64,000 nucleotides of DNA from Rapana venosa (Eukaryota > Mollusca > Gastropoda > Neogastropoda > Muricidae): contig CM054138.1 of the NCBI GenBank assembly GCA_028751875.1, positions 36,566,748 through 36,630,747 of the forward strand, given 5' to 3'. The notes under the pieces are model-generated. The model had not been told where the DNA came from. It saw only the letters and a list, made by a program, of their open reading frames with translations, and did no database searches. The first letter of the stretch is position 1, and each line of letters opens with the position of its first letter. Positions 43,000 through 52,799 of the stretch are shown here, one piece after another. The position numbers and the translations under genes are program-made.

Positions 43000-44340
43000 T
43001 CACCAACTTCAGTGTCATCAGCCGCCACCACACCGCACTCAATGACACCCACATGATTCTCCTTAGAACTCCATTTGCTCCAGTCTTTTCTGGCCCTGCT
43101 GACTTCATGGATTCTCATGCCACAGGATTCGGGATGTCGTTAGTGAGAGAAGCTGGTGGTCTGCTTTTTTTCTTCTCAGTCTTGCCTTGAAAGACAGTCT
43201 TCATGAGGTCTGTACCTTGGTTTCACAGCGCATGGCCTTACCCTACGTGTCATTCCTTTCATTTATCAATGTAAGAAGTTTTCTTGTTGTTCCTAGTTTG
43301 TGTTGTATGCTTAAGCTTTCATTTGTTCTTTTATCTGTCCAAATGACCTGAGTAACCTTATAAAAAAACCCACATCTGAGTTGCTTCAATTCTTTTCTTT
43401 GTGTCCAGGATTCACAGCCACATAGCATGATAGGCCATATCAAGCATTTCATTAACCGCTTGACTGCCCCACCCCAGAAATTTTCTGTGACCAAATACAT
43501 GTGCGCTCTAAATACCAACAACCCGGAAAATTTCCGGGGTTACAAACCAAAGAAAACAAGCCAGCTTCCTTGACTACAGTTAAAGGGAAAGAACTCCAAA
43601 ATGAGTGAAGATAACTCTCCTGTTGCTTGGCAACATCTAGTTGCAAAAACGATCGTTTTTTTGCTCATATTTTGTGTTATTTTGCATGAATGCTTAGACT
43701 GTTCTTGTTCAAATGGCCGTTGAACATATCAATGACTTTACACAGCTGAAGAAGTGGCAAATAAAATTTTAGATAATCCTGACAATGATGAAAACGATCA
43801 TGTATGATTCAGGAGATTGCGCAGTTTTAAAAAAAACTGACTGAGATTTTGCCTGGATTTATGTGACGTTATTGAGAATGACAAAAGTGATGAAGAAAGT
43901 GTATTTTCATGTATTCTTAACATTTTAAAATATATTTTGGTAGTGAAATATCATGCTTACTACTTTGAGCTTGCCTGAAAGCAATCTACGAAATATATAC
44001 TGTCATTGGGCAGAATATCAGGATTATTTATTCAGTAATTTCTGAGTAACAGGGACATGAACATAGCAAGTGGTACATAAGAATTTTATTCCCTGGCATA
44101 CAGGGTGTACTCGCACTTGGCAGTTAAGAGGTTAAATTAATTTCATTTTCAGCTGGCAAGGAATGCTGTGATCTTTCAAGATGTTGAATCATTCTACTTG
44201 TACTAGTTGTAGCTATGCCTAATCTTGTTTATATCTTTGATACATGATCCATCATTTGTTTTGACTTTCTCAACTCAACTGACTCCATCGCTGTTGTCAT
44301 CGGTAGGAGCTCTACACAATTGTTGCAATGCCTAAAAGGT
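43000..44340 (-). mobile_element. RTE-like LINE fragment, split by a MITE
   Basis: On the minus strand, 43243-43451 encodes KCLIWPIMLCGCESWTQRKE and VTQVIWTDKRTNESLSIQH, the C-terminal part of an RTE-type RT. Decayed downstream coding continues to about 43000. Just upstream, 44136-44340 holds the preceding RT remnant. The two parts join at TTAA when the MITE 43452-44135 is removed. Confidence 0.75.
43452..44135. mobile_element. piggyBac-type MITE, copy 2 (intact ends)
   Basis: It starts TTAACCGCTTGACTGCC and ends with the inverse of TTAACCTCTTAACTGCC (15 of 17 match). TTAA is at both ends, at 43452-43455 and 44132-44135. It is colinear with 9670-10390. Internal scraps such as AEEVANKILDNPDNDENDHV look like an acidic piggyBac N-terminus, so it is probably an internally deleted derivative. 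Its host LINE reads through when it is removed. Confidence 0.9.
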
Positions 44341-44374
44341 TTGCCATCTTATTCTTTTTTTTCTTTTATTCTTT

Positions 44375-44825
44375 TTATTTTGAGGATAATGGAATATGCA
44401 CTCATGTGCTTTCTTCATCCGGTCCCCGTGTGTATGCAGTTTTGTCAATTTTGTCATCCGTTCCCACTAGCACACAATGGCCTACTCTTCCGAAAAGCGG
44501 AATGTGTTTTAATGTGTGCGCAAGATGTTCATCCTGTCCCCATGTGTATGCAGTTTTGTAAATTTGTCATCCGTTCCCACTGGCACACAATGGCCTTCTC
44601 TTCCGAAAAGTGGTTTCATTTCAATTTTCTTCCGAAAATGTGTGCACAAGATGTTCTGCATGGGTTCGCATATGGGACCTCGGTTTATAGTCTCATCCGA
44701 AAGACTTTTGGGGAGAGTGGAGTCGGCACTTATGTTAACTTTTAACTCCAGAGAAAAAATCCTCTTGAAGGAGAATCGAACCCGGGTCAGCAGATCATTA
44801 ATGCATCACTCTAACCACCAGCCCC
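44375..44825 (-). mobile_element. SINE-1 copy with internal partial duplication
   Basis: Near full length on the minus strand, from the tail at 44385 (ataatggaatatgcactcat) to a decayed head at 44770-44822. The segment with gccattgtgtgcc and the following tail part occurs twice, at about 44415-44530 and 44535-44660. The head has a B box, gggttcgattctcc. Confidence 0.85.
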
Positions 44826-44839
44826 CTCCCCCCTCCCCC

Positions 44840-44869
44840 GTTTAGTGCTCCCCTAAAAGAGCACTAAAC
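44840..44869. other. Perfect hairpin, 11-bp stem
   Basis: gtttagtgctc and gagcactaaac form an exact stem with an 8-base loop. It lies between a SINE-1 copy and a CR1/L2 3' end. The function is unknown; it may be a transposon relic. Confidence 0.6.
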
Positions 44870-44870
44870 T

Positions 44871-45495
44871 AGAAAAGAATGGAGTGTTCTAATTTGGTCA
44901 TTTCTGAGAAATGCTCAGTCTCATCTCATATTACTCCTCTCTTGCAATCTCTCCACTGGCTGCCTGTGCCACAGAGAGTGAAGTATAAGATCAATACCCT
45001 CAATTACAAATGTCTCCACAAAACAGCACCTTGCTACCTCTGTAAATGTCTTCACCTGTACATTCCTTTTTGTTCCCTCCGCTCTGCTGCAGATACCCTG
45101 TGCTTACGAATACCTAGATTCAACAACTGCACCATTGGCCATCGCTCTTTCTCTGTTTCTGGTCCATCAATCTGGAATTACCTCCCTCTCTCCCTTTGTG
45201 AAAAGCCTACTTACGATACTTCTAAATCCAGCCTCAAGACATACCTATTTCAAACATAAGACTTTACCCTATTGTTTCATCTCATAATTATCTGTCCTTG
45301 CCTTCAATGGCCCAAGTTCCCATCACTCCGCTGAAGCATATAACCTGTGTGTGTGTGTGTGCGCGCGCGTGCATGTGTTAATCATTGTTGGTTGCATGTT
45401 TGGGAGTGGAATGGATGCAAGCGCTTTGATTTGTTTTATTACAAGATATAGCGCTATATAAATTCCATTTATTATTAGTAGTATTATTATTATAA
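44871..45495 (+). mobile_element. CR1/L2-type LINE, 5'-truncated 3' end
   Basis: The frame 44879-45259 encodes LQSLHWLPVPQRVKYKINTL, then TLCLRIPRFNNCTIGHRSFS and GPSIWNYLPLSLCE. This is the standard C-terminal tail of CR1/L2-clade RT proteins. The 3' UTR ends gcgctttgatttgttttatt, tagcgctatataaattc and (ATT)n. The chimeric SINE at 22540 has the same 3' end. Confidence 0.9.
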
Positions 45496-46931
45496 GGTAT
45501 CTCAAATGGTTGGTTTGTAACATCAATACATGCCATGTTGGCACTTTCTGTTCTATGTGAAGTTTTTACTGATCTATTGCCTATCAATCAATATTTTTTA
45601 AGTAAATGCTCACAACGTCTCTTACTCTTAGCAAAAGAAGCCCCTTAGCAGGTTTGTGAGTGGATTATTAACTATAAATCCTCACAATGTCTCTTAGCAA
45701 AAGAAGCCACTTAGCAGGTTTGTGAGTGGATTATTAATATAACAGCAATGATTCAGCTTAAAATGATGCTAATATTAGCAACTACAGTGACAATAGAAGT
45801 GTTGAGGACTGGCACATAAAACTCTCTATCCAGTGATCTATGTAGGTGGGGCGAAGTATACTGTATAGTCACGCCCACTGACGATCATCGATACTTGGTG
45901 GAAAGAATACGATTTTATCCCCATATCTTTGAAACTGAAACGTAAATTCATACAGTTATTGCAATCAAGAGATAAGTATCTAGGCTAAGTAGTGAATGTA
46001 GAGATAATAATTATGTTGACCAGTGTTTTCCTAAGGAAAGGTACACATGTACGAAGCCACCTGTGCTTTGAAATGGCATGCACAGCATGGTCTATGTTTG
46101 TTTTTGTTTTTCTGCAGTGGTAATAAAGTTTCATCTATATTTAAAACTGTACAGAAAATGTTTCCAGATATTACTTTTTTTGGCACTGGTTTCTCAAAGT
46201 TTTGCTTCATATTAATAGCAAAAGGTTGCAGTTTTGGAGTTGTTTAACAATTTTGTTGTTTACTTCAAACAAACACTTATTTTTGACTCAATAGCTTGGA
46301 AAACTAAAACATTGGCAGTTTATTAACAAACAATAACACTGTGACATTAAAAAGCCATCAATTCAATAGTTTAGAAGTTAGCACTCGTTTTTTCTGCATG
46401 CCTGTGTGTTCATGCAAACCTGGCTGCACAGCTGGGCAGGGGGAGAAAACTCTGGCCATACCTACTGGGTAAAAAGATTTAAAATGTCAGTGGTAGATCA
46501 GATATTTAAATCGATCACAACCACGCAGCCAACCACGCAGCATGGCTGACTGATCAAATTATAAGTTTAGGCCTAACGGAGTGGGGCTCAGCTGAAATCA
46601 CAGATGTTGAAAAAAAATCCAGACTTCATAAAAATAGCCTTAATACTAATAATAGGGTTCAGAAACTGCTTACAGTTACACCAAGCCAACTCCATTTTTC
46701 TTCTTTTATTTTTTTTAGTGTGTTGATGCTGCTCCTTTTGATAGTGGTGTTTTTTCGGATCAGAGAAGAAAGGGGTTTTGTTGTTGTTGTTGTATTGGTG
46801 TGTTCTTTTTTTTAATTGCCACATGCAGCATGGCGATTTTCATATACATGTATAAGTCAGTGTCAAATATCGAGCAAAGCTTATCCAGCAAATAATGCAA
46901 ACAACATATAAAAGATGTAATGAATTCTTAC
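45496..46931. other. Pinin intron 1 sequence with a local tandem duplication
   Basis: At 45603-45742 a unit of about 70 bp containing agcaaaagaagcc and ttagcaggtttgtgagtgga occurs twice in tandem. Near 45846-45878 there is an imperfect palindrome (gtggggcgaagtatactgta with tagtcacgcccac). The rest is AT-rich, with no exon recognised. Confidence 0.5.
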
Positions 46932-47050
46932 CTCAGGTCTGCTGGATCTCTGCCGGTTAATTTCTTTATGTTTTCATTGACATCTTTCAGTTTGTCTTTT
47001 GCTTTTTCGATTTCATTTTGCAAAATTTTCATTCCACGTACCTCCGCCAT
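46932..47050 (-). CDS. PNN: Pinin exon 1 (residues 1-39, start codon)
   Basis: The 119-nt coding part starts with ATG at 47050 and ends two bases into an Arg codon at the donor ctgag|gtaagaatt. It encodes MAEVRGMKILQNEIEKAKDK, then LKDVNENIKKLTGRDPADL. The human start is MAVAVRTLQEQLEKAKESLK, then NVDENIRKLTGRDPNDV, so both length and motif agree. This start is chosen because KKLTGRDP sits at the same distance as in vertebrates. No TATA box is evident upstream. Confidence 0.96.
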
Positions 47051-47600
47051 TTTAACCAAATACGGCAGTGACAGGTTTATCTGATTACCAGAATGGCGAT
47101 AAAATCAAACCAAGTAAAATAAATTCAAATATTTTTAATTCGATTATAATACATAAACACCAATGCAAATTTTACATTCAGTCCCTACCGCCTAGTATCA
47201 TGATAGAAATACACACACACAATTTTTAAAACTGCATTTTTTAAAACTGCAAAATTTACAAAACTGGTACACACTGGGACTGGTTGAAAAAAAGCACATG
47301 AGTGCTTATTCCATTATTCTCGAAATAAAAGAATAAAATTAAATAAAACACACACACACACACACACCCCACACACACACATTTTTATGGGTTGTGTCCC
47401 ATGCTATTCTAAGCATACTAAGCAAAACTCATTGTTTGGGCATTTGATTGTTGATTTGATGATTGTACTTATTGACTGTTATTAGTTACTGTATCACATT
47501 TTTCCTTTTTCTTGTTTTACATTGCTGTACCACGTTTTTCCTTTTTCTTGTTCTTTTTTTTCTTCTTGATAATTCAATTCAACATTTTGTGGATGTAAAG
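47051..47600. promoter_or_regulatory. 5' side of pinin: upstream region with a SINE tail fragment
   Basis: The first ~100 bp upstream of the pinin ATG (47051-47150) must hold the leader and probably the core promoter; no clear motif is seen. A SINE-1 3' fragment (gtgcttattccattattctc) lies at 47250-47345, followed by a (CA)n tract at 47346-47383. Confidence 0.35.
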
Positions 47601-50458
47601 GAGTTATAAGTGCGTCGCAATACACAGCTAAGCATTTCACAGATTCCATGATTTGTACTTTCTAACTATTACTGTGACTCATTTGTCCACATCAGTATTA
47701 CATACATACCATTTGTCCATTTACGGTGCCTTCTACACTAGATACATGGCCTTCTCAGGAAGGACTTCGTGTGGGATACTTAAATATCAATAGTGCCAGA
47801 AACAAGACAGAGGAAATATCATCAATTATACATGATAAAGGAACTAGCTTTCATATATTTTGTGTTGCAGAATCTAGGCTCAACAATTTGATTTCTGATT
47901 CAGATATGTACATGCTAGGACTTGATCCAGTGACTGTCAGATCTACAGGTTTGCTGTTATACTGCTTCGTTGTCATCGAAAAGACATACATCTTGAACAG
48001 TTTCATGTAGAATCAATATGGATAGAAATCACACTTAGACGCTGTAAATCGATCATACTTGGTTTCATCTACAAGAACCCAACTGAAACAATTGACTGGT
48101 ATGACAATTTTTATTTAATGATGGATGCGGCTATTCTAGTATAGTATGTTCTTTCGATCCAGAAGGCCCATAGAGCCGGAGCTTATCCCGGTTTCTGTAG
48201 GTTAAGCGAACTGATGGTTTTTCACCACCCCTGTGACAGGACGCTAGTCTGTCGCCAGATACTTCCCCAGCAGAGCTGGTACCCACTTGTACACCTGGGT
48301 GGAGTGAGGAAAATAGGAGTAAAGTGTCTTTCCCAAGGACACACCGAGCGGAGCGGGATCGAACCCGCGACCTCTGGATCACGAGTCGACCGCCTAAACC
48401 ACTCGACCACTGTGCCTCCCTGGCTATTCTAGAGTCCAATGAAATTTTTCTTATGGGAGATTTCAACATTAGTCCGACAGCCCCTGGATCAAAGTGGAAT
48501 ATTAACTATGCCATGTACGATTTAGAGCAAATAACTGATCGCCTGACTCGAATTACTAATAATACTAACACCCTCATTGACCACATTAATTTTTACACTA
48601 CTCCAAAGACCACCATAGTAGAAATATACTCAGTGTCACTTTGCAAACATTGCTGATTCAAATAATAGAACAACAACAAATGAGCTGACAGAATTAAAAC
48701 ATTACTGTTCAACAAAAAGCATTTCTTCTGAATTTATCATACCCCCAATCACAATAAAGAAGTGCTTATTTTTGTCATATTGCCCCAATACAACTGAGGA
48801 GTGATGTCTTTTGAATATCAATAATAGTGAAATTAGAGGAGTCCTTTTTTTTAGACTTTGCTGGAGCTTTTGACGTTATAAGCCACTCTCTCCTCATTAA
48901 ACAATTAAAATGCTACAGAATTTCCGACTAAGCATTATCATTTTTAGATTTATTTCTCAGTAATCATCAACAGCTTGTTGAAATTGGGCCCAGGAGATCA
49001 ACCTTATTACCTGTGATATATGGTATACCACAGGGACCAATACTAGGACCACTTCTTTTCTCTATTTATATTAATGACCTACCTCTGCATGTTTATGGTT
49101 GATGTGAAATGTTTGCTGACAATACATCAATTCAATGTAGCAACAGTGATCCTAACCAGCTTGTGAATGATATGCAGGCAGATATCCATAAACTTATTGA
49201 ATGGACAGAACTCAATCATATGTCTCTTAATTCAAACAAAACAAAATGTATATTGATAACGACTCGGCAAGAAAAGACAGAAATTGCATTTTCCATTTAC
49301 CCCAATAATTATCCAAGGACGAAAAATTGAAGAAGTTGTTTCACACAAAGTACTAGGCGCAGTAATTGACAATGATTTATCTTGGTCAGAACAAATAGCA
49401 ACTTTAGGAAAACGAATCTCAGTAAGACTATATCAACTTAGAAAAATCACACATTTTCTAAACCTACAATAACGAAAACTATAATTTTATGCACATGTTC
49501 TATGTCTTATAAATTATGTTTCAACCTTATGGGATAGTGCTAGTGAAACAAACCTAAAGCATATAAGCTGCCTACATAAAAGAGCTATCAAACCAATCTG
49601 ATTGAATCCTAAACCATTGATCACCAACAACTACAAAGAATTAGATATTCTTCCACTCAAAGACAGTCTGCATTTCAACAAGTGTGTATGTATGTACAAC
49701 ATATTAAACGGAAAAGCCCCAAAGAAAATTGTGAAAAATTTTGCCCTTAATAAAAACAAGCCTACTCATATATATATATTATTGTCTTTGCCCAGGCCCC
49801 ATAACAATCTCTATAAGTCAAGCCTTGCTCATTCAGGAAGAACAGTGTGGAATAGTTTACCTATCTCTTTAAAATCAGCTCCTTCGAAACAAACGTTCAA
49901 GAAACTCTTGAAGAAACATCTGATGGACAAATTGTAAGTCGACTCTTATACTCGTGGTTATCTTACATCAGGCTACCTTGTTGTTATTCCTACCTTTGTT
50001 ATTTGTATTTTCTTCATTTGTTGTACGACTTGAGCTTATGTTATACTGTCTTTGTTTTGTTTTATCTTGTCTTGTGAGTCTTGTTTTTGTTTGTTTTTGC
50101 TTTGTTGTTGGTTTTTGTTTGTTTGTTTGTGTGTGTGTTTGTTTTTTTGTTTTTGTTTGTTTTATTTAGTTTTGTTTGATTTAAAATTTTCTTCATTTAT
50201 CTGTATGACCTGAGCTTATGTTATACTGTCTTGATTTGCTTTATCATGTTTTGTTAGTCTGGATTTATATATTAAAAAATCTCCATAGATTTTGTCTTCA
50301 ACATGTGTGAACATTGTATTTTGATTGCTTTTATATGTCAATTTTCTTGGTTTTGTTTTTGTGAGGGCAGGATGAAAAAAAAAGTAGTATAAACTTAATC
50401 CTCAATAAAGATAATTTTGACTCGGCTTGACTTGACTTGACTTGACTTGACTTGACTT
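47600..50458 (+). mobile_element. CR1/L2-like LINE with (CTTGA)n tail, decayed
   Basis: The endonuclease start YLNINSARNKTEEISSIIHD is at 47777 onward. MGDFNISPTAPGSKWNINYA (48453 onward) holds the GDFN box, and a SINE splits the two. The RT is shortened: FDVISHSLLIKQLK near 48870, GIPQGPILGPLLFSIYINDL near 49022-49080 and FADNTSIQCS at 49109, where the catalytic FADD has become FADN. The C-terminus has SGRTVWNSLPISLKSAPSKQ and TFKKLLKKHL ending at 49937. The 3' UTR ends in cttaatcctcaataaagata and about six cttga units. It occupies most of the PNN-TRAPPC6B intergenic space. Confidence 0.85.
48140..48421 (-). mobile_element. SINE-2 (tRNA-derived), with 11-bp target-site duplication
   Basis: The minus-strand head gggaggcacagtggtcgagt, then ggtttaggcggtcgactcgt, contains an A box, and gcgggttcgatcccgc holds a perfect B box. 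The body ends ctccggctctatgggccttc then tggatcgaaagaac. The flanks repeat ggctattctag (48129-48139 and 48422-48432). The body differs from SINE-1. Removing it restores the LINE reading ...AILESNEIFLMGDFN. Confidence 0.92.
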
Positions 50459-50459
50459 C

Positions 50460-50460
<1 letters not shown>

Positions 50461-50498
<38 letters not shown>

Positions 50499-50706
50499 AC
50501 TCAAGGCCCGTGTGCTAATGCATGCAGAGCATCTTGCTCACATGTTAAATCCTATTCCGCTTTTCGAAAGAGTAGGCCGTTGTGTGCCGGTGGAAACATG
50601 ATATTTACAAAGCCGCATACACTTGGGGACTAGATGTAAAAAAAGCACATGAGTGCTTATTCCATTATCCTTGATGTAAAGGAATAGATAAAATAAAAAA
50701 TGAAAT

Positions 50707-50742
<36 letters not shown>

Positions 50743-51019
50743 GCAACCTACCCGCCACCTGATAAATCAAACCACTGCCAATTAAACTCCGCTTTCGAGA
50801 GTCCTTTGGATGAGAGATGTAAAACCATACTTCGGGACATGTAAAAAACACCGTTCGCGCCTATTACGGAAGCGTAGTCCATTGTTCGTGGAGGTAGGAA
50901 GGATGACAAATACTTACATAAACTGAGCCTTTGACACGGTGACTTGATGGTATAAAAGCACACGAGTTGTTTATTACATTTATCTTCTTCGAAATAAATA
51001 AACAACAAAAATATGTAAA
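50461..51019 (+). mobile_element. (CA)n tracts and two SINE-1 fragments
   Basis: A (CA)n tract lies at 50461-50494 and another at 50711-50741. Between them, 50505-50695 is the 3' half of SINE-1. After them, 50800-51005 is a strongly diverged second copy (agtcctttggatgagagatg to cgaaataaataaac). Confidence 0.75.
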
Positions 51020-51449
51020 ATAAAAACGCACGCGCGCGCGCGTGCGCACTATTTTTACATCTGGTTTGCCTTGTAAATTGTTATTCTTACCCTTATTATC
51101 TTGTGCTCTTCACTATTCGTCTGTCTGAATTGAGCACGTGCTGTAATGTGTTGGTTTTGTTTTATCTTATATTGGGAAGTCAGGACCCCCCCCCCCCTTT
51201 CATTTTTATTTCCGTTCTTTTTAACATAGATTAAAATTGTTTACTGTTTGTTTTATAAGTCAATTTTCTTGATTTGTTTTGCGAGGGCAGGATGAAAAAT
51301 AAGTTGTGTGAACGATTAGGTAAATCGCCAGAGGCCACGACTTTTAGTCGAACTTTGGTATTTCCTTAGAAATGCAGTATTCAGTTGAAAGTAGATTTTA
51401 ACAACCAATGAAAACCAGCGTTTCTTGTTGTTAGTATCCATTCCTCAAA
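51020..51449. promoter_or_regulatory. Upstream region of the TRAPPC6B-like gene
   Basis: It contains a (CG)-rich alternating tract near 51028-51047 and a poly-C run at 51186-51200. In 51170-51310 a stretch resembles the 3' UTR of the LINE at 50330-50400 (gcgagggcaggatgaaaaat). Close to the gene, aaccaatga at 51401-51409 could be a CCAAT element about 45 bp before the ATG. Confidence 0.35.
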
Positions 51450-51530
51450 ATGGCTGACGAGGTGTTGTTCGAGTTCCTGCACATGGAACTAGTTGCTCAC
51501 ATACATCGCTCATCGTCCAAGGATGAAACG
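51450..51530 (+). CDS. TRAPPC6B: TRAPPC6B-like first coding exon (residues 1-27)
   Basis: ATG in good context (caaaATGGCTG) opens MADEVLFEFLHMELVAHIHR then SSSKDET, matching human TRAPPC6B MADEALFLLLHNEMVSGVYK then SAEQGEV in length and in the MADE-LF-LH-E-V pattern. TRAPPC6B is a Bet3-like subunit of the TRAPP tethering complex in ER-Golgi traffic. The end at 51530 is my choice at acg|gttcgg, a weak donor; the open frame runs on without conserved sequence. Later exons are not seen before the N gap. The identification rests on one exon plus its position beside pinin. Confidence 0.7.
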
Positions 51531-51869
51531 GTTCGGCTGCATTTCATTTTTTTCTTCTGTATTATCAGCAGCACGTTTTGTAAAAGAGAGATAATGTGTG
51601 GGTTAAAAACGTGAAAGTGTGTCCCTGGGATGTGTGTAGTCTGCTTGCTGAAGGGACAAAAATTAATGTTATCATTTTAAGTCTATAGAGGCCTGTAATG
51701 AGTTGTATTGTATACCACTCTCTGTCACCATGGATTTTTATGTGGATCGGTTGTCTAGAAGTAATGCACCAATATAGAAAGCGATAAGTCATTGGTTTAA
51801 TCACATGACTGACATGAGCGAAAAATAGGGCCTTGACAAATTTAGGCCTAGCTTATCCAACTTCAGCTG
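51531..51869. other. Presumed TRAPPC6B intron 1, nothing recognised
   Basis: Mixed-composition DNA with no matching repeat and no second TRAPPC6B exon. Confidence 0.4.
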
Positions 51870-52100
51870 GGAGAGAAAAGTTATCTTTTAAGCCTTCCTG
51901 GAAAAAAAGGCAGAAGAAGGGACCAAGAAGGCGGGAAATAGACAAGAAGGAGGTGATGGTGACGAAAAGGAACAAGGCAGAAATGGGCTTGTAAAGAGGG
52001 AATTCCTACTCCCAGCACAGATTCAGAAGGTGGGGATGCTATTATGACTATGAGTTACATTTCCCTGGCAGCCCTGCAGGGACAATCCCATCTGAGCCAG
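51870..52100 (-). repeat. R1 repeat, copy 3
   Basis: Reverse-complement R1 with ggaccaagaaggcgggaaat and gaacaaggcagaaatggg; the GGGG-type end near 52085 is decayed. Confidence 0.7.
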
Positions 52101-52799
52101 GACTTTACAAGACCATGCTTGAGTGGTGATCTCACTTGTCTGGGTACTTTTTAACATTTTAAAAAATTTATTAAGATGAGACAATAAACTAAAGTGAATA
52201 AACCAAGATTCCATGTGCAACACACATCATACTTAGCATGCACAAACCCCCCTCAGGAATAAGAGAAAATTATGTCATAGGTGAAATTTGTAGTAAAACT
52301 AGCTCCTCATATATTGATATAGGGTCAGAAAATGAACTGCTCACACTGACACTACTAATACTATAGTGACAGTGGCATAGTGCTGATAAATGTAGGAAAA
52401 TGTTAAAAAAGATGGGTGGTATTTTATTTTTTATTTTGGTGGTGAGCTGCCCCTGGTGGGGTGGGGTGGGGTGGTGGGGTGGAGTCAGCTGTGACCTAAA
52501 GTGGTATAAAACAAATACAATAAAATATATTGATGTCAAAAGAATGCTGCCATTACTTTGCACACACACTGTTTTGGTGTTCATGAATATATACTAATTA
52601 CTATATATATATATATATACCAGAAGTTGGAATGTAGTCTACCTTCATATTGGGCAAAAACAGTCGCGCAAAATTTTACCGTTCAGGCATTGGTGAACAT
52701 GGGATCTCTAGGTGAGGAACAAAAAAACAAAGTATGTCAAGTGTAAGACAATGAAGTGATCTAAACTACGGCTAAACCCTTTCCTGTTTTTAATCTTTT
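52101..52799. other. Unclassified sequence
   Basis: A weak SINE-1-like stretch occurs near 52170-52235. There is a G/T-rich stretch (ggtggggtggggtggggtgg) near 52456 and a (TA)n tract at 52600-52619. No exon is recognised. Confidence 0.4.

Larger units (their letters stand above)
10831..47050 (-). other. PNN: Pinin gene span: seven coding exons, incomplete at the 3' side
   Basis: Pinin is a nuclear-speckle, exon-junction-complex-associated splicing protein, also reported at desmosomes. Seven exons on the minus strand (119, 66, 75, 70, 98, 76 and 156 nt) join with matching phases into 660 nt, or 220 codons, with no stop. All introns are GT-AG. The product matches the N-terminal third of animal pinin in order: the starting coiled coil ending KKLTGRDP, a Gly/Arg stretch, SSVVATS, NRRMFGLLLGTLQKFK and a Glu/Lys-rich coiled coil. 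Human pinin is about 717 residues, so roughly two thirds of the protein, including the region after VELVNE, lies beyond the left edge. Introns run from 1.5 to 11.6 kb and are filled with transposons. Confidence 0.95.
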
